Assembly: GCF_020639365.1 (NCBI RefSeq)
Contig: NZ_JAINUL010000001.1
Location: 5,561,481 to 5,625,480 of the forward strand
Reading direction: 5' to 3'
DNA: 64,000 nt
DNA from: Streptomyces flavotricini
Lineage (GTDB): Bacteria > Actinomycetota > Actinomycetes > Streptomycetales > Streptomycetaceae
Both the position numbers and the translations under genes were made by a program. The notes below the pieces were generated by a model. It was given only the letters and a program-made list of their open reading frames with translations, searched no databases and was not told the DNA's origin. Shown piece by piece: positions 52,561 through 60,805 of this stretch; the first letter of the stretch is position 1, and every line of letters begins with the position of its first letter.

Positions 52561-53223
52561 ATGCGCACTGCTCTGATCGCACTCCGTGTCACCGGGGTGG
52601 CCGTCGCCCTGACGGCGCTCACCGCCGTGTCCTCGCCCACCGCCCTGGCGGCCGGCGAGGAGAAAAGCGGCAGCGTCTCGGTAGATCCGCGCCAGGCCGA
52701 ACCGGGGGCGCAGGTCAAGCTGCGCGTCCACGGCTGTGAGGACAAATGGGCGACCGCCAAGTCCGCGGTGTTCGTGTCGGAGGTCCACCTGTCCTCCGGC
52801 CGTGACGGGGACAAGTCGCTCTCGGGCGACGCGATGATCAGCTCGCACGCCCAGCCCGGCTGGCACCCCGTCCAGGTGAAGTGCGACGGGGGCGAGGACC
52901 GGATCCGCGGCACCGTCGAGGTGGTCCGGCGCCGCGACGACCACGAGAAGGACCGGGACCGCGACCGGCCGAACCCCCACCAGACACCGGTCTGGCCCGT
53001 CCACGCGGGCGGCGGCGGGATGTCCGCCGAGCTGGCGGCGACGGACCGGGCGGTGCGTGCGGCCCAGGCGGCGCAGGACCAGGCCGCGGCGGCCAAGAAG
53101 AGCCACGGCGGCGAGGGCCCCGGCCTCCCGCACACCGTGATCGGCGCCGTGCTGGCCGCCGCGGCCACCCTGGCCGTCGCGTTCCGGGCGCTGACGCTGC
53201 GCCGGCGCCGCAGCGGCGAGTGA
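52561..53223 (+). CDS. Secreted protein with LPHTV-type sorting signal, likely class F sortase substrate
   Basis: 220 residues. Signal peptide MRTALIALRVTGVAVALTAL ending PTALAAGEE. The mature part starts with a beta domain (SVSVDPRQAEPGAQVKLRVH then GCEDKWATAKSAVFVSEVHL) having two cysteines. A charged Asp/Arg/Lys linker follows (RRRDDHEKDRDRDRPNPHQT). Then comes GLPHTV, a membrane segment (IGAVLAAAATLAVAFRALTL) and RRRRSGE, the layout of a cell wall sorting signal with LPHTV in the LPXTG position. The class F sortase gene starts 10 bp after its stop. Translation is probably controlled by the hairpin at 52533-52559. Confidence 0.78.
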   Translation: MRTALIALRVTGVAVALTALTAVSSPTALAAGEEKSGSVSVDPRQAEPGAQVKLRVHGCEDKWATAKSAVFVSEVHLSSGRDGDKSLSGDAMISSHAQPGWHPVQVKCDGGEDRIRGTVEVVRRRDDHEKDRDRDRPNPHQTPVWPVHAGGGGMSAELAATDRAVRAAQAAQDQAAAAKKSHGGEGPGLPHTVIGAVLAAAATLAVAFRALTLRRRRSGE

Positions 53224-53233
53224 GGGTACGCCG

Positions 53234-53908
53234 GTGACGGGCCCGGGGGAGCCGAGGTCCTCCGGTGGCGGGCGGCTGCTGACCTTCGCCGCGTGGTCCG
53301 TACTGGTGCTCGGCCTGTGGCTGTGGGGCCGCGAGATCACCGGCGTCCCGCCGAGTGCGTCGTCCGCGCTGGCCGGCGGGTCGGCGCTGCCGGTCCCGGG
53401 GCTGCCCGCGGCGCACGCCCCGCTGGCGGCGTCGTTGCCCGCGCGGGTCGACGTACCGTCGATGGGCGTCCGGGCGCCGGTGATCTCCCGGGGCCTCGAC
53501 GCGCAGGGCGCGATCGAGCCGCCGCCGTACGACAGCCCCGGCACGGTGGGCTGGTGGGGCGGCGGGGCCAAGCCGGGGGAGGCGGGGGTCGCGCTGCTGG
53601 TCGGGCACGTGGACACGGCGTCGAAGCCGGCGGTGTTCTACGGTCTGAGCGCGGCGAAGCCGGGTGGCAGGGTCCGGGTGGTCCGGACGGACGGTTCGGT
53701 CGCCGAGTTCACGATCGAGGACGTACGGGTCTACGAGCGGGCCCGCTTCGACGCGGACCGGGCGTACGGCCCGCGGATCGGGGGCCGGGCGGAGCTGCGG
53801 CTGGTGACCTGCGGGGGTACGTACGACAAGGCGGCCGGGCAGTACACGGCGAACGTGGTCGTGTCGGCCTATCTGACGGGAGAGGTCCGGCCCGGCGCGG
53901 CGGCATGA
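53234..53908 (+). CDS. Class F sortase
   Basis: 224-residue membrane-bound sortase. One N-terminal membrane segment (LTFAAWSVLVLGLWLWG) precedes the barrel. Catalytic histidine in ALLVGHVDTASKPAVF and cysteine in LRLVTCGGTYDKAAGQY, with a nearby arginine-containing strand VRVYERARFD. Class F enzymes have GHVD at the histidine and a CGG-type active-site end. GTG 53234 lies 10 bp after the likely substrate gene, so they form one operon. It probably anchors the upstream LPHTV protein. Confidence 0.9.
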   Translation: MTGPGEPRSSGGGRLLTFAAWSVLVLGLWLWGREITGVPPSASSALAGGSALPVPGLPAAHAPLAASLPARVDVPSMGVRAPVISRGLDAQGAIEPPPYDSPGTVGWWGGGAKPGEAGVALLVGHVDTASKPAVFYGLSAAKPGGRVRVVRTDGSVAEFTIEDVRVYERARFDADRAYGPRIGGRAELRLVTCGGTYDKAAGQYTANVVVSAYLTGEVRPGAAA

Positions 53909-53921
53909 GACGCACGACGAA

Positions 53922-53955
53922 GAAGCCCCCCGCAGCTTTCGCTGCGAGGGGCTTC
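53922..53955. terminator. Terminator between class F sortase and tRNA-Lys
   Basis: An imperfect stem of GAAGCCCC and GCAG with CTGC and GGGGCTTC around CTTTCG, in the gap between the convergent sortase and tRNA genes. Confidence 0.75.
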
Positions 53956-53965
53956 CTCTTGTCTG

Positions 53966-54039
53966 TGCGCCGCCAGGGACTCGAACCCCGGACCCGCTGA
54001 TTAAGAGTCAGCTGCTCTAACCAACTGAGCTAGCGGCGC
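53966..54039 (-). tRNA. tRNA-Lys (anticodon CUU)
   Basis: On the minus strand the gene starts GCGCCGCTAGCTCAGTTGGT and has anticodon loop CTCTTAA (CTT) between GCTGA and TCAGC stems. It closes with GGCGGCGCA. CCA is not encoded. The sequence is identical to the tRNA-Lys at 60637-60710. Confidence 0.97.
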
Positions 54040-54128
54040 CTGCTGACAGAGAAAACTCTACCCCACCTCCAGTGGTGCTCGTGACCAGCCGCGCCCGCCT
54101 TGTCCGATTAACCCATGTTTGAGGGGTT

Positions 54129-54142
54129 TATCGTGCACGATA
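54129..54142. promoter_or_regulatory. Perfect 14-bp palindrome upstream of the NlpC-like gene
   Basis: TATCGTGCACGATA is fully self-complementary and lies 83 bp before the start at 54225, in an otherwise AT-richer promoter-like stretch. Probably an operator for a dimeric regulator. Confidence 0.55.
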
Positions 54143-54224
54143 TGTCTGGGCCGAGCCGAATCTGATGCCCCGACAGATGCCGGCCCGCCTGACCAGCGAC
54201 GAGCAGGGGAGTGGACGGAACCGC

Positions 54225-55727
54225 ATGACGATCCAGCCTCCGACGCATGTGCAGATGCCTGCGCCGATCAAGCCGGCGGCGATGCCGATGCCGGTGCCCG
54301 CTTTCGAGGAGTACGAGCCCGCGGGCGACTGCGCCTGCCCGGGCTGCGCGCAGCGCCGCCGCGCCCTGGCCCGCGCGCGGGCCATACCGCTCCGGGACGG
54401 CGGCCACCCGGCCGCCCGCGGGGCCCGCCGGGCGCTGGTGCTGGCCACTGCGGCGGGCGTGGTCCTCGGCGGTGGCGGCTCGGCGGCCCTGGCGGCGGTC
54501 AATCCGGTCCCCGGACCGGGGCCGGTCTCCCTCGACACCCCCGGCTCCCCGCAGGGCGGCCGGTCCCCGCTGCACGGACGCCCGGCCCCGGCGAAGCCGG
54601 CGGGCGCGCCCGGGGCGCCGTCGGCCGTCAAGCGGATCGACCGGACGTCGATCATCACGCGGGCGAAGACGTGGCTGGACGCGAAGGTCCCGTACAGCAT
54701 GTCCACGTACTGGTCGGACGGGTACCGGCAGGACTGCTCCGGCTACGTCTCGATGGCCTGGAACCTTGGTACGAACGAGTGGACCGGCAGCCTCGACAAG
54801 TTCGCCACCAAGATCACCAAGGACGAGCTGCTGCCGGGGGACATGCTCCTCTTCCACAACCCGGCGGACCCGACCAACGGCTCGCACGTGGTGCTCTTCG
54901 GGGGGTGGGTGGACGAGACGCGCACGCACTACGTCGCCTATGAGCAGACCCGCCCGAACACGCGGAAGGGGGCGACCCCGTACGGCTACTGGAACAACGC
55001 GACGAAGTACGTCCCGTACCGGTTCAACGGGGTGACCGCCGGCCTCGCCGAGGACCCGGCGTCCACCGACCCCAAGCCGGCCGTCCCGACGGTCTTCCCC
55101 GGAGCCACGCAGTTCGGGCCGGGCGCGAACAACGAGCACGTCGCCCAGCTGGGCCGGATGCTGATCGAGCGGGGCGGGCGGCGCTTCTACCCGAAGGGCG
55201 CGAACACGGCGTGGAGCGACGCCGACCGGCTGGCCACGCAGGCCTTCCAGAGCGCCCAGGGCTGGACGGGCGCGGACGCCGACGGCATCCCGGGCACGCA
55301 CACCTGGCAGCTCCTGGTCGAACACAAGGGCAAGGACATCCGCCCCTCGGCCGAGGGCGCACCGGGCTCTCCCCCGAGACCGGGCACCGTCCCCGCGCCG
55401 GGTGCGGCACCGGCGCCGGGGCATGCCGGGACGCCGGGCCAGGGCGGGGTCCACGGCCCGGTCGGGGCCCCCGGCGGCCCTGCCGCGGTGCCGGGATATC
55501 CGGGGACGTCGGTGTTCCGCCCCGGGTCCACGAACCCGTTCGTCACCGCCCTTGGACGCCAGCTGGTGAAGAAGGGCTTCGGCAAGAACTACACGTCCGG
55601 CCCGGGGCCCCGCTGGAGCGAGGCCGACCGTCGCAGTGTCGAGGCCTTCCAGCGCGCCCAGGGGTGGCGCGGAGCCGCGGCCGACGGTTACCCGGGCCCG
55701 GAAACCTGGCGCCGGCTGTTCGCATGA
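54225..55727 (+). CDS. Membrane/secreted NlpC/P60-like cell wall hydrolase with two peptidoglycan-binding domains
   Basis: 500 residues. N-tail with the metal-like motif GDCACPGCAQRRR, then a membrane segment (ALVLATAAGVVLGGGGSAAL). The amidase-like domain carries QDCSGYVSMAWNLG (catalytic Cys), LLPGDMLLFHNP and GSHVVLFGGW (catalytic His). Two PG_binding_1 domains follow: VAQLGRMLIERGGRRFYPKG with QAFQSAQGWTGADADGIPG, and ALGRQLVKKGFGKNYTSG with EAFQRAQGWRGAAADGYPG. They are separated by a Pro/Gly linker. Start ATG 54225 preferred; ATG 54165 would extend it. Likely acts on peptidoglycan outside the cell. The next gene overlaps or abuts its stop. Confidence 0.82.
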   Translation: MTIQPPTHVQMPAPIKPAAMPMPVPAFEEYEPAGDCACPGCAQRRRALARARAIPLRDGGHPAARGARRALVLATAAGVVLGGGGSAALAAVNPVPGPGPVSLDTPGSPQGGRSPLHGRPAPAKPAGAPGAPSAVKRIDRTSIITRAKTWLDAKVPYSMSTYWSDGYRQDCSGYVSMAWNLGTNEWTGSLDKFATKITKDELLPGDMLLFHNPADPTNGSHVVLFGGWVDETRTHYVAYEQTRPNTRKGATPYGYWNNATKYVPYRFNGVTAGLAEDPASTDPKPAVPTVFPGATQFGPGANNEHVAQLGRMLIERGGRRFYPKGANTAWSDADRLATQAFQSAQGWTGADADGIPGTHTWQLLVEHKGKDIRPSAEGAPGSPPRPGTVPAPGAAPAPGHAGTPGQGGVHGPVGAPGGPAAVPGYPGTSVFRPGSTNPFVTALGRQLVKKGFGKNYTSGPGPRWSEADRRSVEAFQRAQGWRGAAADGYPGPETWRRLFA

Positions 55728-55738
55728 CGGAGGCAACG

Positions 55739-58042
55739 ATGTACCCCACGCGCACCACCTCGACGACGGGCACCTTCCGGGTGCCGCCCGCGCCCCCGCA
55801 AGCCCCGGCGCTGCGCGCCACGGGCGACCTGTACGCCCCTGCCCTCCACTCCAGGCCGGCCCCGCCCGAGGTCCGGCCCGCGGCCCCGGCGGAGGCTCGG
55901 CCCGCGGTCCCGCCGGAGGCCCGGCCCGAGGTCCGGCCCGAGCAGGCCGACGTCCCGGCCGGGGCCGGTCCCACTGCCCCGCTCCCGATCGCGGCGGTGA
56001 TTCCGGCCCCCTCCGAGGCTCCGGCCGAGACCCTGCCCGCGATGCCGATGCCGATGCCGATGCCGATGCCGATGCCGATGCCGACGGCGACCGCCCACGC
56101 GGACCGGTCCCGGCCGGAGGCCGAGCCTCCGGCCGTGGCGGCCGTCCCGGCGCCGTACGCCGCAAAGGGCGGTCCCGAGTCCGAGGTTCCGGCGGACCGG
56201 GTGCCGGGTGCGGCGGTTCCGGCCCCCTCCGAGGCCGAGGCCGAGGGCAGCCCGGAGGATGTGGTTCCGGTCGTGGGTGCCGAGCACGGGGTCCCGCGGG
56301 CGGCCGCCGGGGTTCCGGTCAGGATGGTCGCCCTGCCGCACGGGCGGCCGGCGGTGGAGAGCTCCTGGAGCGAGGTCCCGGCGGCCCGGATCCGGGTCGA
56401 GCCCGAGCCGGTGCACGCGCTGGCCGGAGCCGGCGACCGTGCCGAGTACGCCCCGGAGCCCGATCCGCCGCTCTCCGTACCCGCCCCTGCGGCGCACGCG
56501 CACCCGGCGGCGCCCACCCTCCGCCTGCGGGCCGAACCCGAGCCCCCGGCCGGTCCCGGTGCGCAGCCGCCGTCCGACGGCCCCGCGCACGGGTACGGCG
56601 CCCCCGCCCCCGCCGCCCCGCACGCCGAAGCCGCGCCCCGGACCCCGCGGTCCCACGACGAGGCCGGGGGCGAGCCCGTGGCGCAGGGCGGCTTCGGGGC
56701 CCGGCTCGGCCAGGTCTGGCCCGCCGGTCCCGGGGCGGACGGCCCCGCGCGGCGGTACGGCGAGCCGTGGCCGCCCGCCGCGCAGGAGGGCGACGCCGGA
56801 TCGCGTGCCGCGCACGCCTGCGAATCCGCGCCACAGGCCCCGTACGTACCCCAGCCGCACGACGGGATCGACACCGAGCCCGAACCCTGGCCCGGTGCGG
56901 TCCCCGGACCGGCGGTGGGGGACATCGTCGCGCGGGCCGTGGCGCGGGGGATGGGGGAGGGGGACACGGAGGATCTGCCGCGGATCACGGAGGGGCGCGG
57001 GGCCGCGGTCACCGAGGTGCCGCTGCACCTGCCGTTCCCCGCGGAGTCCCGCCCGGTCGGGGCGCCGACCCCGGCCCCCACCCGGGCCCCCGCCCCCGCC
57101 GCGCAGCCCCGCGCGGCGCGGTCCGAGCCCGGGCGCCGGGTGCCGCGCGGGGACGAGCGGTTGCGCGAGCACCGGGGGCCCGTGCTGCCCGGCTGGGTCG
57201 GCGTCGGTGTCGGCGCTCTCGCGCTCACCGGCTGCCTGGCGGTGCTCTGGCGGGCCGGGGCCGTGCCGGCCCCCTTCGTGGCCGCCTTCGGTGCGACCCC
57301 CCGGGCCTACCAGGGGCTGCGCGCCACCCACTGGCCCCCGCTCGCCTTCCTCGGCATCGTCGCGCTCCTCGCGCTCGGCGGACTCGGCCGCGCCAAGGCC
57401 GGCCACGCCTGGGTGCTCACCCTCTTCGGCCGCTACCGGGGCACGGTCCGCCGTACCGGGCTCACCTGGGTGAGCCCGCTCCTGCTCCGCCGCCGCGTCG
57501 ACGTCCGGCTGCGCCACTGGCGCAGCGAGCCCATGCCCGCGGTGGACTCCGGCGGCCTCGCGCTGCGCGTCGTCGTCCAGGTCGTCTGGCAGGTGAAGGA
57601 CACGGCCCGGGCCACCCTCGCCGTCGAGGACCACACCGAGTACCTCGCCGAGCAGGTGGAATCGGCCATGGCCCGGGTACTGTCCCAGCTGCCCGCCGAC
57701 GCCTTCCACGAGGACGCCCCGACGCTGCGCGACTCCGAGGCGGTCGGCGACGCGCTGACGCGGATGCTGGCGACCGAGACCGAGGCGGTCGGGATCGAGG
57801 TGTACTCGGCCCAGCCGACCCGGATCGAGTACGCACCCGAGGTCGCCGAGGCCATGCGGCGGCGCCGGGTCGCGGCGATCGACGCCAAGCACCGGGACAC
57901 GGTGCTGACCTCGGTCGTGGACGCGGTCGACGACACCGTCCACCGGCTGACCTCGCGCGGGCTCGTCGAGCTCGACGACTACGAGCGCAAGGCGCTCGTG
58001 AAGGACCTCACCGTCGCCTTCTACACCGGGCGGCCCGAGTAG
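55739..58042 (+). CDS. SPFH/band 7 domain protein with long Pro/Ala-rich N-terminal region
   Basis: 767 residues. The first 480 are disordered, rich in Pro, Ala and Glu, with a (Met-Pro)7 run. Two membrane helices follow (LPGWVGVGVGALALTGCLAV and WPPLAFLGIVALLALGGLG). The SPFH domain starts HAWVLTLFGRYRGTVRRTGL and includes RVDVRLRHWRSEPMPAVDSG, LRVVVQVVWQVKDTARATLA and EVAEAMRRRRVAAIDAKHRD. SPFH proteins form oligomers that organise membrane microdomains. ATG 55739 has GGAGG well placed; ATG 55724 overlaps the previous stop (ATGA), so it is coupled to the NlpC-like gene. Confidence 0.85.
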   Translation: MYPTRTTSTTGTFRVPPAPPQAPALRATGDLYAPALHSRPAPPEVRPAAPAEARPAVPPEARPEVRPEQADVPAGAGPTAPLPIAAVIPAPSEAPAETLPAMPMPMPMPMPMPMPTATAHADRSRPEAEPPAVAAVPAPYAAKGGPESEVPADRVPGAAVPAPSEAEAEGSPEDVVPVVGAEHGVPRAAAGVPVRMVALPHGRPAVESSWSEVPAARIRVEPEPVHALAGAGDRAEYAPEPDPPLSVPAPAAHAHPAAPTLRLRAEPEPPAGPGAQPPSDGPAHGYGAPAPAAPHAEAAPRTPRSHDEAGGEPVAQGGFGARLGQVWPAGPGADGPARRYGEPWPPAAQEGDAGSRAAHACESAPQAPYVPQPHDGIDTEPEPWPGAVPGPAVGDIVARAVARGMGEGDTEDLPRITEGRGAAVTEVPLHLPFPAESRPVGAPTPAPTRAPAPAAQPRAARSEPGRRVPRGDERLREHRGPVLPGWVGVGVGALALTGCLAVLWRAGAVPAPFVAAFGATPRAYQGLRATHWPPLAFLGIVALLALGGLGRAKAGHAWVLTLFGRYRGTVRRTGLTWVSPLLLRRRVDVRLRHWRSEPMPAVDSGGLALRVVVQVVWQVKDTARATLAVEDHTEYLAEQVESAMARVLSQLPADAFHEDAPTLRDSEAVGDALTRMLATETEAVGIEVYSAQPTRIEYAPEVAEAMRRRRVAAIDAKHRDTVLTSVVDAVDDTVHRLTSRGLVELDDYERKALVKDLTVAFYTGRPE
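56041..56082 (+). repeat. GATGCC hexanucleotide repeat in the SPFH gene
   Basis: Seven tandem copies of GATGCC encode a (Met-Pro)7 run. Such an in-frame microsatellite can change length by slippage without a frameshift. Confidence 0.9.
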
Positions 58043-58056
58043 CGGTCGCAGCTGAC

Positions 58057-58098
58057 GGAGAACGGGTGGTCCGGCATCTGCCGGGCCACCCGTTCTCC
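58057..58098 (+). terminator. Terminator after the SPFH gene
   Basis: GGAGAACGGGTGG and CCACCCGTTCTCC form a perfect 13-bp stem, with a further short stem in the loop. Confidence 0.85.
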
Positions 58099-58109
58099 CA
58101 TTGGTCTGG

Positions 58110-58155
58110 ACATGGCCAACTCCCGTCAATAGCCTGGTACTTGGTCTAGACCTGA
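58110..58155. promoter_or_regulatory. Two DasR-like (dre) sites upstream of the AA10 LPMO gene
   Basis: CTTGGTCTAGACCTGA at 58140-58155 matches the dre consensus well. ATTGGTCTGGACATGG at 58110-58125 is a weaker copy 30 bp upstream. They lie about 55-100 bp before the LPMO start. Confidence 0.8.
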
Positions 58156-58209
58156 ATCCCCACGCGTGCGCACGCCCTCACCGGACTCCCCCCACGTTCA
58201 AGGAGCATC

Positions 58210-58830
58210 ATGCGTCCCATCCGCATGCCCGTTCACCTGCCCAGACGAGCCGGCGCCGCCACGCTCGGCCTCGGTGTCATCGCCGGCCTGGCGCTGCTCA
58301 GTGCCCCCACCGCGAGCAGTCACGGCTACACGGACACCCCCATCAGCCGCCAGAAGCTCTGCGCCAACAAGACCGTCCTCGACTGCGGCCCGATCCAGTG
58401 GGAGCCGCAGAGCGTCGAGGGCTACAAGGGATTCCCGGCCGCCGGTCCGGCCGACGGCCAGATATGTTCCGGTGGGCACGGCGAGTTCGCGCAGCTCGAC
58501 GACCCGCGCGGCGGCGCCTGGCCCACCACCAAGGTGACCAGCGGGCAGAGCTACGGCTTCCGCTGGCAGTTCACCGCCAACCACTCCACCACCGACTTCA
58601 AGTACTACGTCACCAAGAACGGCTGGGACCCCACCAAGCCCCTCACCCGCGCCTCCCTGGACTCCCAGCCCTTCCTCACGGTCGCCTACAACGGCGCCCG
58701 GCCCGCCATGACCACCGTCCACCAGGGCACCATGCCGAGCGGCAAGACCGGCCGGCACATGATCCTGGCGGTCTGGACGGTCAACGACACCCCCATGGCC
58801 TTCTACTCCTGCTCCGACGTCCAGTTCTGA
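58210..58830 (+). CDS. AA10 lytic polysaccharide monooxygenase (chitin-binding)
   Basis: 206 residues. The signal peptide ends TASS so that His38 of SSHGYTDTPISRQ becomes the mature N-terminus, the first copper ligand. The second ligand is in RWQFTANHSTTDF. ICSGGHGEFAQLDD, WDPTKPLTRASLD and the end MAFYSCSDVQF are typical of short chitin-active AA10 enzymes. Four or more cysteines should form disulfides. It cleaves crystalline chitin oxidatively outside the cell, working with chitinases such as the one at 63203. DasR-like sites lie upstream. Confidence 0.95.
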   Translation: MRPIRMPVHLPRRAGAATLGLGVIAGLALLSAPTASSHGYTDTPISRQKLCANKTVLDCGPIQWEPQSVEGYKGFPAAGPADGQICSGGHGEFAQLDDPRGGAWPTTKVTSGQSYGFRWQFTANHSTTDFKYYVTKNGWDPTKPLTRASLDSQPFLTVAYNGARPAMTTVHQGTMPSGKTGRHMILAVWTVNDTPMAFYSCSDVQF

Positions 58831-58879
58831 CCCTCGGACCGATTCAGTTCTGACGAGACGTCAGCTACCCTCCGGCGGC

Positions 58880-60565
58880 ATGCGGACGACACCCGAGACC
58901 GTCGCGGAGCTCATGGCGCGCCAATGGGGCGACCACCGGCCGGGGCTGATGTACGGCGGCAGCACGCACACCACCGTCCTCAGCCGCCACCGGACCGCCC
59001 AGGAGGCCGCCGCGCGCGCCGCGCTGCTCGTCGACCTCCTGCCGGCGGACCGGGGCGCCGAACCGCACATCGGGGTGCTGCTCGACAACACCCCCGAGTT
59101 CCCGTTCTGGCTCGGCGCGGCGGCCCTCGCCGGGGCCGCCGTCGCCGGGATCAACCCCACCCGGCGCGGTCCCGAGCTGGCGCGCGACATCCTGCACACC
59201 GACTGCCGGATCCTGGTCACCGAGCACGCCCACCTGCCGCTGCTGCGAGGGCTCGACCTGCCCGGCGTACGGATCCTCGTGACCGACTCCGAGGAGTACG
59301 CCGCCCTGCTCGCCCCGTACACGGCCGCGAAGCCGGGCGAGGCGGTGCTCGCCGCCCCCGTCCCCGGCTCCCGCTTCCTGCTCTACTTCACCTCGGGCTC
59401 CACCGGCGCCCCCAAGGCCGCCGTCTGCAGCCAGGGCCGGCTGGCCGCCGCCGCGGACTCGCTGGTCCGGCAGTTCTCGGTCACCCCCGAAGACGTCCAC
59501 TACGTCTGCATGCCGCTCTTCCACGGCAACGCCGTCATCGCCGACTGGCTGCCCGCCCTCGCCGGGGGCGCGGCCGTGGCCCTGCGCCCCCGTTTCTCCG
59601 CCTCCGCCTTCCTGCCCGACGTCCGCGCGTACGGGGCGACGTACTTCACCTACGTCGGCCGGGCCGTCCAGTACCTGCTGGCCACCGAACCCCGCCCCGA
59701 CGACCGCGAGCACACCCTGCGCCTCGGCTTCGGCACCGAGGCCGGCGCGGTGGACGCGGCCCGCTTCGCCGAGCGGTTCGGGGTCCGGCTGGTGGAGGGG
59801 TACGGGGCCACCGAGGGCGGCGCCTCCGTACAGCGCACGCCGGACACCCCGCCGGGCGCCCTAGGCCGGGCGGGAGCCGGGGACGACCTGGCGGTGATCG
59901 ATCCGCAGACGGGTGCGGAGTGCCCGCCGGCCGTCCTGGACGGGCGGGGGCGCCTGCTCAACGGCTCCGAGGCCATCGGCGAGCTGGTCAATCGAGGCCG
60001 GAGCCTGTTCGAGGGCTACTGGCGCAACCCCGAGGCGCAGGCCGCGCGCACCCGAGACGGCTGGTACTGGACGGGCGACCTCTTCTTCCGCGACGCGGAC
60101 GGCTTCCTCTACTTCGCGGGCCGTACGGACGACCGGCTGCGGGTCGACAGCGAGAACCTCGCCGCCGCGGTGATCGAGAACATCCTGGCGCGCTGGTCCC
60201 CGGCGGCCGCGGTCGCCGTGTACGCGGTGCCGGACGAGGCCGCCGGCGACCAGGTGATGGCGGCGGTCGCCCTGGAGGAGGGGGAGCGGTTCTCGCCGGA
60301 GGCCTTCTCCGCGTTCCTGGCCGCCCAGCCGGACCTGGGCACCAAGATGTCCCCGCGCTACGTCCGGATCGTGGAGTCGATGCCGACGACGGCGACCAAC
60401 AAGATCCACCGGGCTGCCCTGCGCCGCTGCGGCTTCCGCTGCCCGGAGCCGGTGTGGTGGTCCCCGCCGGGCGGCTCCGGCTACCGGCTCCTGGGCCCGG
60501 CGGACCTCGACGGCCTGCTGGCGGCGTACGCGGCGCACGGGCGCGCGGAGCTCCTGGAGCGCTGA
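58880..60565 (+). CDS. AMP-dependent synthetase / long-chain acyl-CoA synthetase-like protein
   Basis: 561-residue adenylate-forming enzyme. The P-loop-like motif is LLYFTSGSTGAPKAAVCSQG, then VEGYGATEGGA (A5-like), WYWTGDLFFRDADG (A7), FAGRTDDRLRVDSENLAA (A8) and the C-terminal lysine region TATNKIHRAALRR. It activates a carboxylic acid as acyl-AMP and passes it to CoA. ATG 58880 is preceded at eight bases by TACCCT (58866-58871). The length is typical. Substrate, possibly a fatty acid, is unknown; it stands alone between the LPMO and a tRNA gene. Confidence 0.85.
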   Translation: MRTTPETVAELMARQWGDHRPGLMYGGSTHTTVLSRHRTAQEAAARAALLVDLLPADRGAEPHIGVLLDNTPEFPFWLGAAALAGAAVAGINPTRRGPELARDILHTDCRILVTEHAHLPLLRGLDLPGVRILVTDSEEYAALLAPYTAAKPGEAVLAAPVPGSRFLLYFTSGSTGAPKAAVCSQGRLAAAADSLVRQFSVTPEDVHYVCMPLFHGNAVIADWLPALAGGAAVALRPRFSASAFLPDVRAYGATYFTYVGRAVQYLLATEPRPDDREHTLRLGFGTEAGAVDAARFAERFGVRLVEGYGATEGGASVQRTPDTPPGALGRAGAGDDLAVIDPQTGAECPPAVLDGRGRLLNGSEAIGELVNRGRSLFEGYWRNPEAQAARTRDGWYWTGDLFFRDADGFLYFAGRTDDRLRVDSENLAAAVIENILARWSPAAAVAVYAVPDEAAGDQVMAAVALEEGERFSPEAFSAFLAAQPDLGTKMSPRYVRIVESMPTTATNKIHRAALRRCGFRCPEPVWWSPPGGSGYRLLGPADLDGLLAAYAAHGRAELLER

Positions 60566-60636
60566 GGGGTGATCCCGGCGTACGCGGGTATTGGTTTTGA
60601 GCACCCCTGAGGACCAGGTAGTATTTTCTCTGTCAG

Positions 60637-60710
60637 GCGCCGCTAGCTCAGTTGGTTAGAGCAGCTGACTCTTAATCAGCGGGTCCGGGGTTCGAGTCCC
60701 TGGCGGCGCA
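60637..60710 (+). tRNA. tRNA-Lys (anticodon CUU), second copy
   Basis: GCGCCGCTAGCTCAGTTGGT start, anticodon loop CTCTTAA (CTT), T arm GGGGTTCGAGTCCC, and acceptor end GGCGGCGCA. It is identical over 74 nt to the copy at 53966-54039 but in opposite orientation, 6.6 kb away. Confidence 0.97.
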
Positions 60711-60715
60711 CCTGT

Positions 60716-60755
60716 ACTTCGGGCGGTTTCCGGTTCACCGGGAACCGCCCGAAGT
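60716..60755 (+). terminator. Terminator after tRNA-Lys
   Basis: ACTTCGGGCGGTT pairs with AACCGCCCGAAGT around an internal GC-rich hairpin, right after the tRNA 3' end. It is bidirectional in form and could also serve the convergent IclR gene. Confidence 0.8.
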
Positions 60756-60805
60756 GTTTCCGGACCCTCCGCGACCCCCGCGGCGCGGCCGGCCCGGGGC
60801 ACGGC

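Noticed and set aside
56041..56082. Tandem repeat considered as a CRISPR-like array
   Set aside because: Units are 6 bp with no spacers and lie inside a coding region. No CRISPR array or cas gene was seen anywhere in the window.
55543..58129. Long antisense frames over the NlpC-like and SPFH genes
   Set aside because: Gly/Arg/His-rich shadow translations of a GC-rich gene; no motif and no ribosome binding site.
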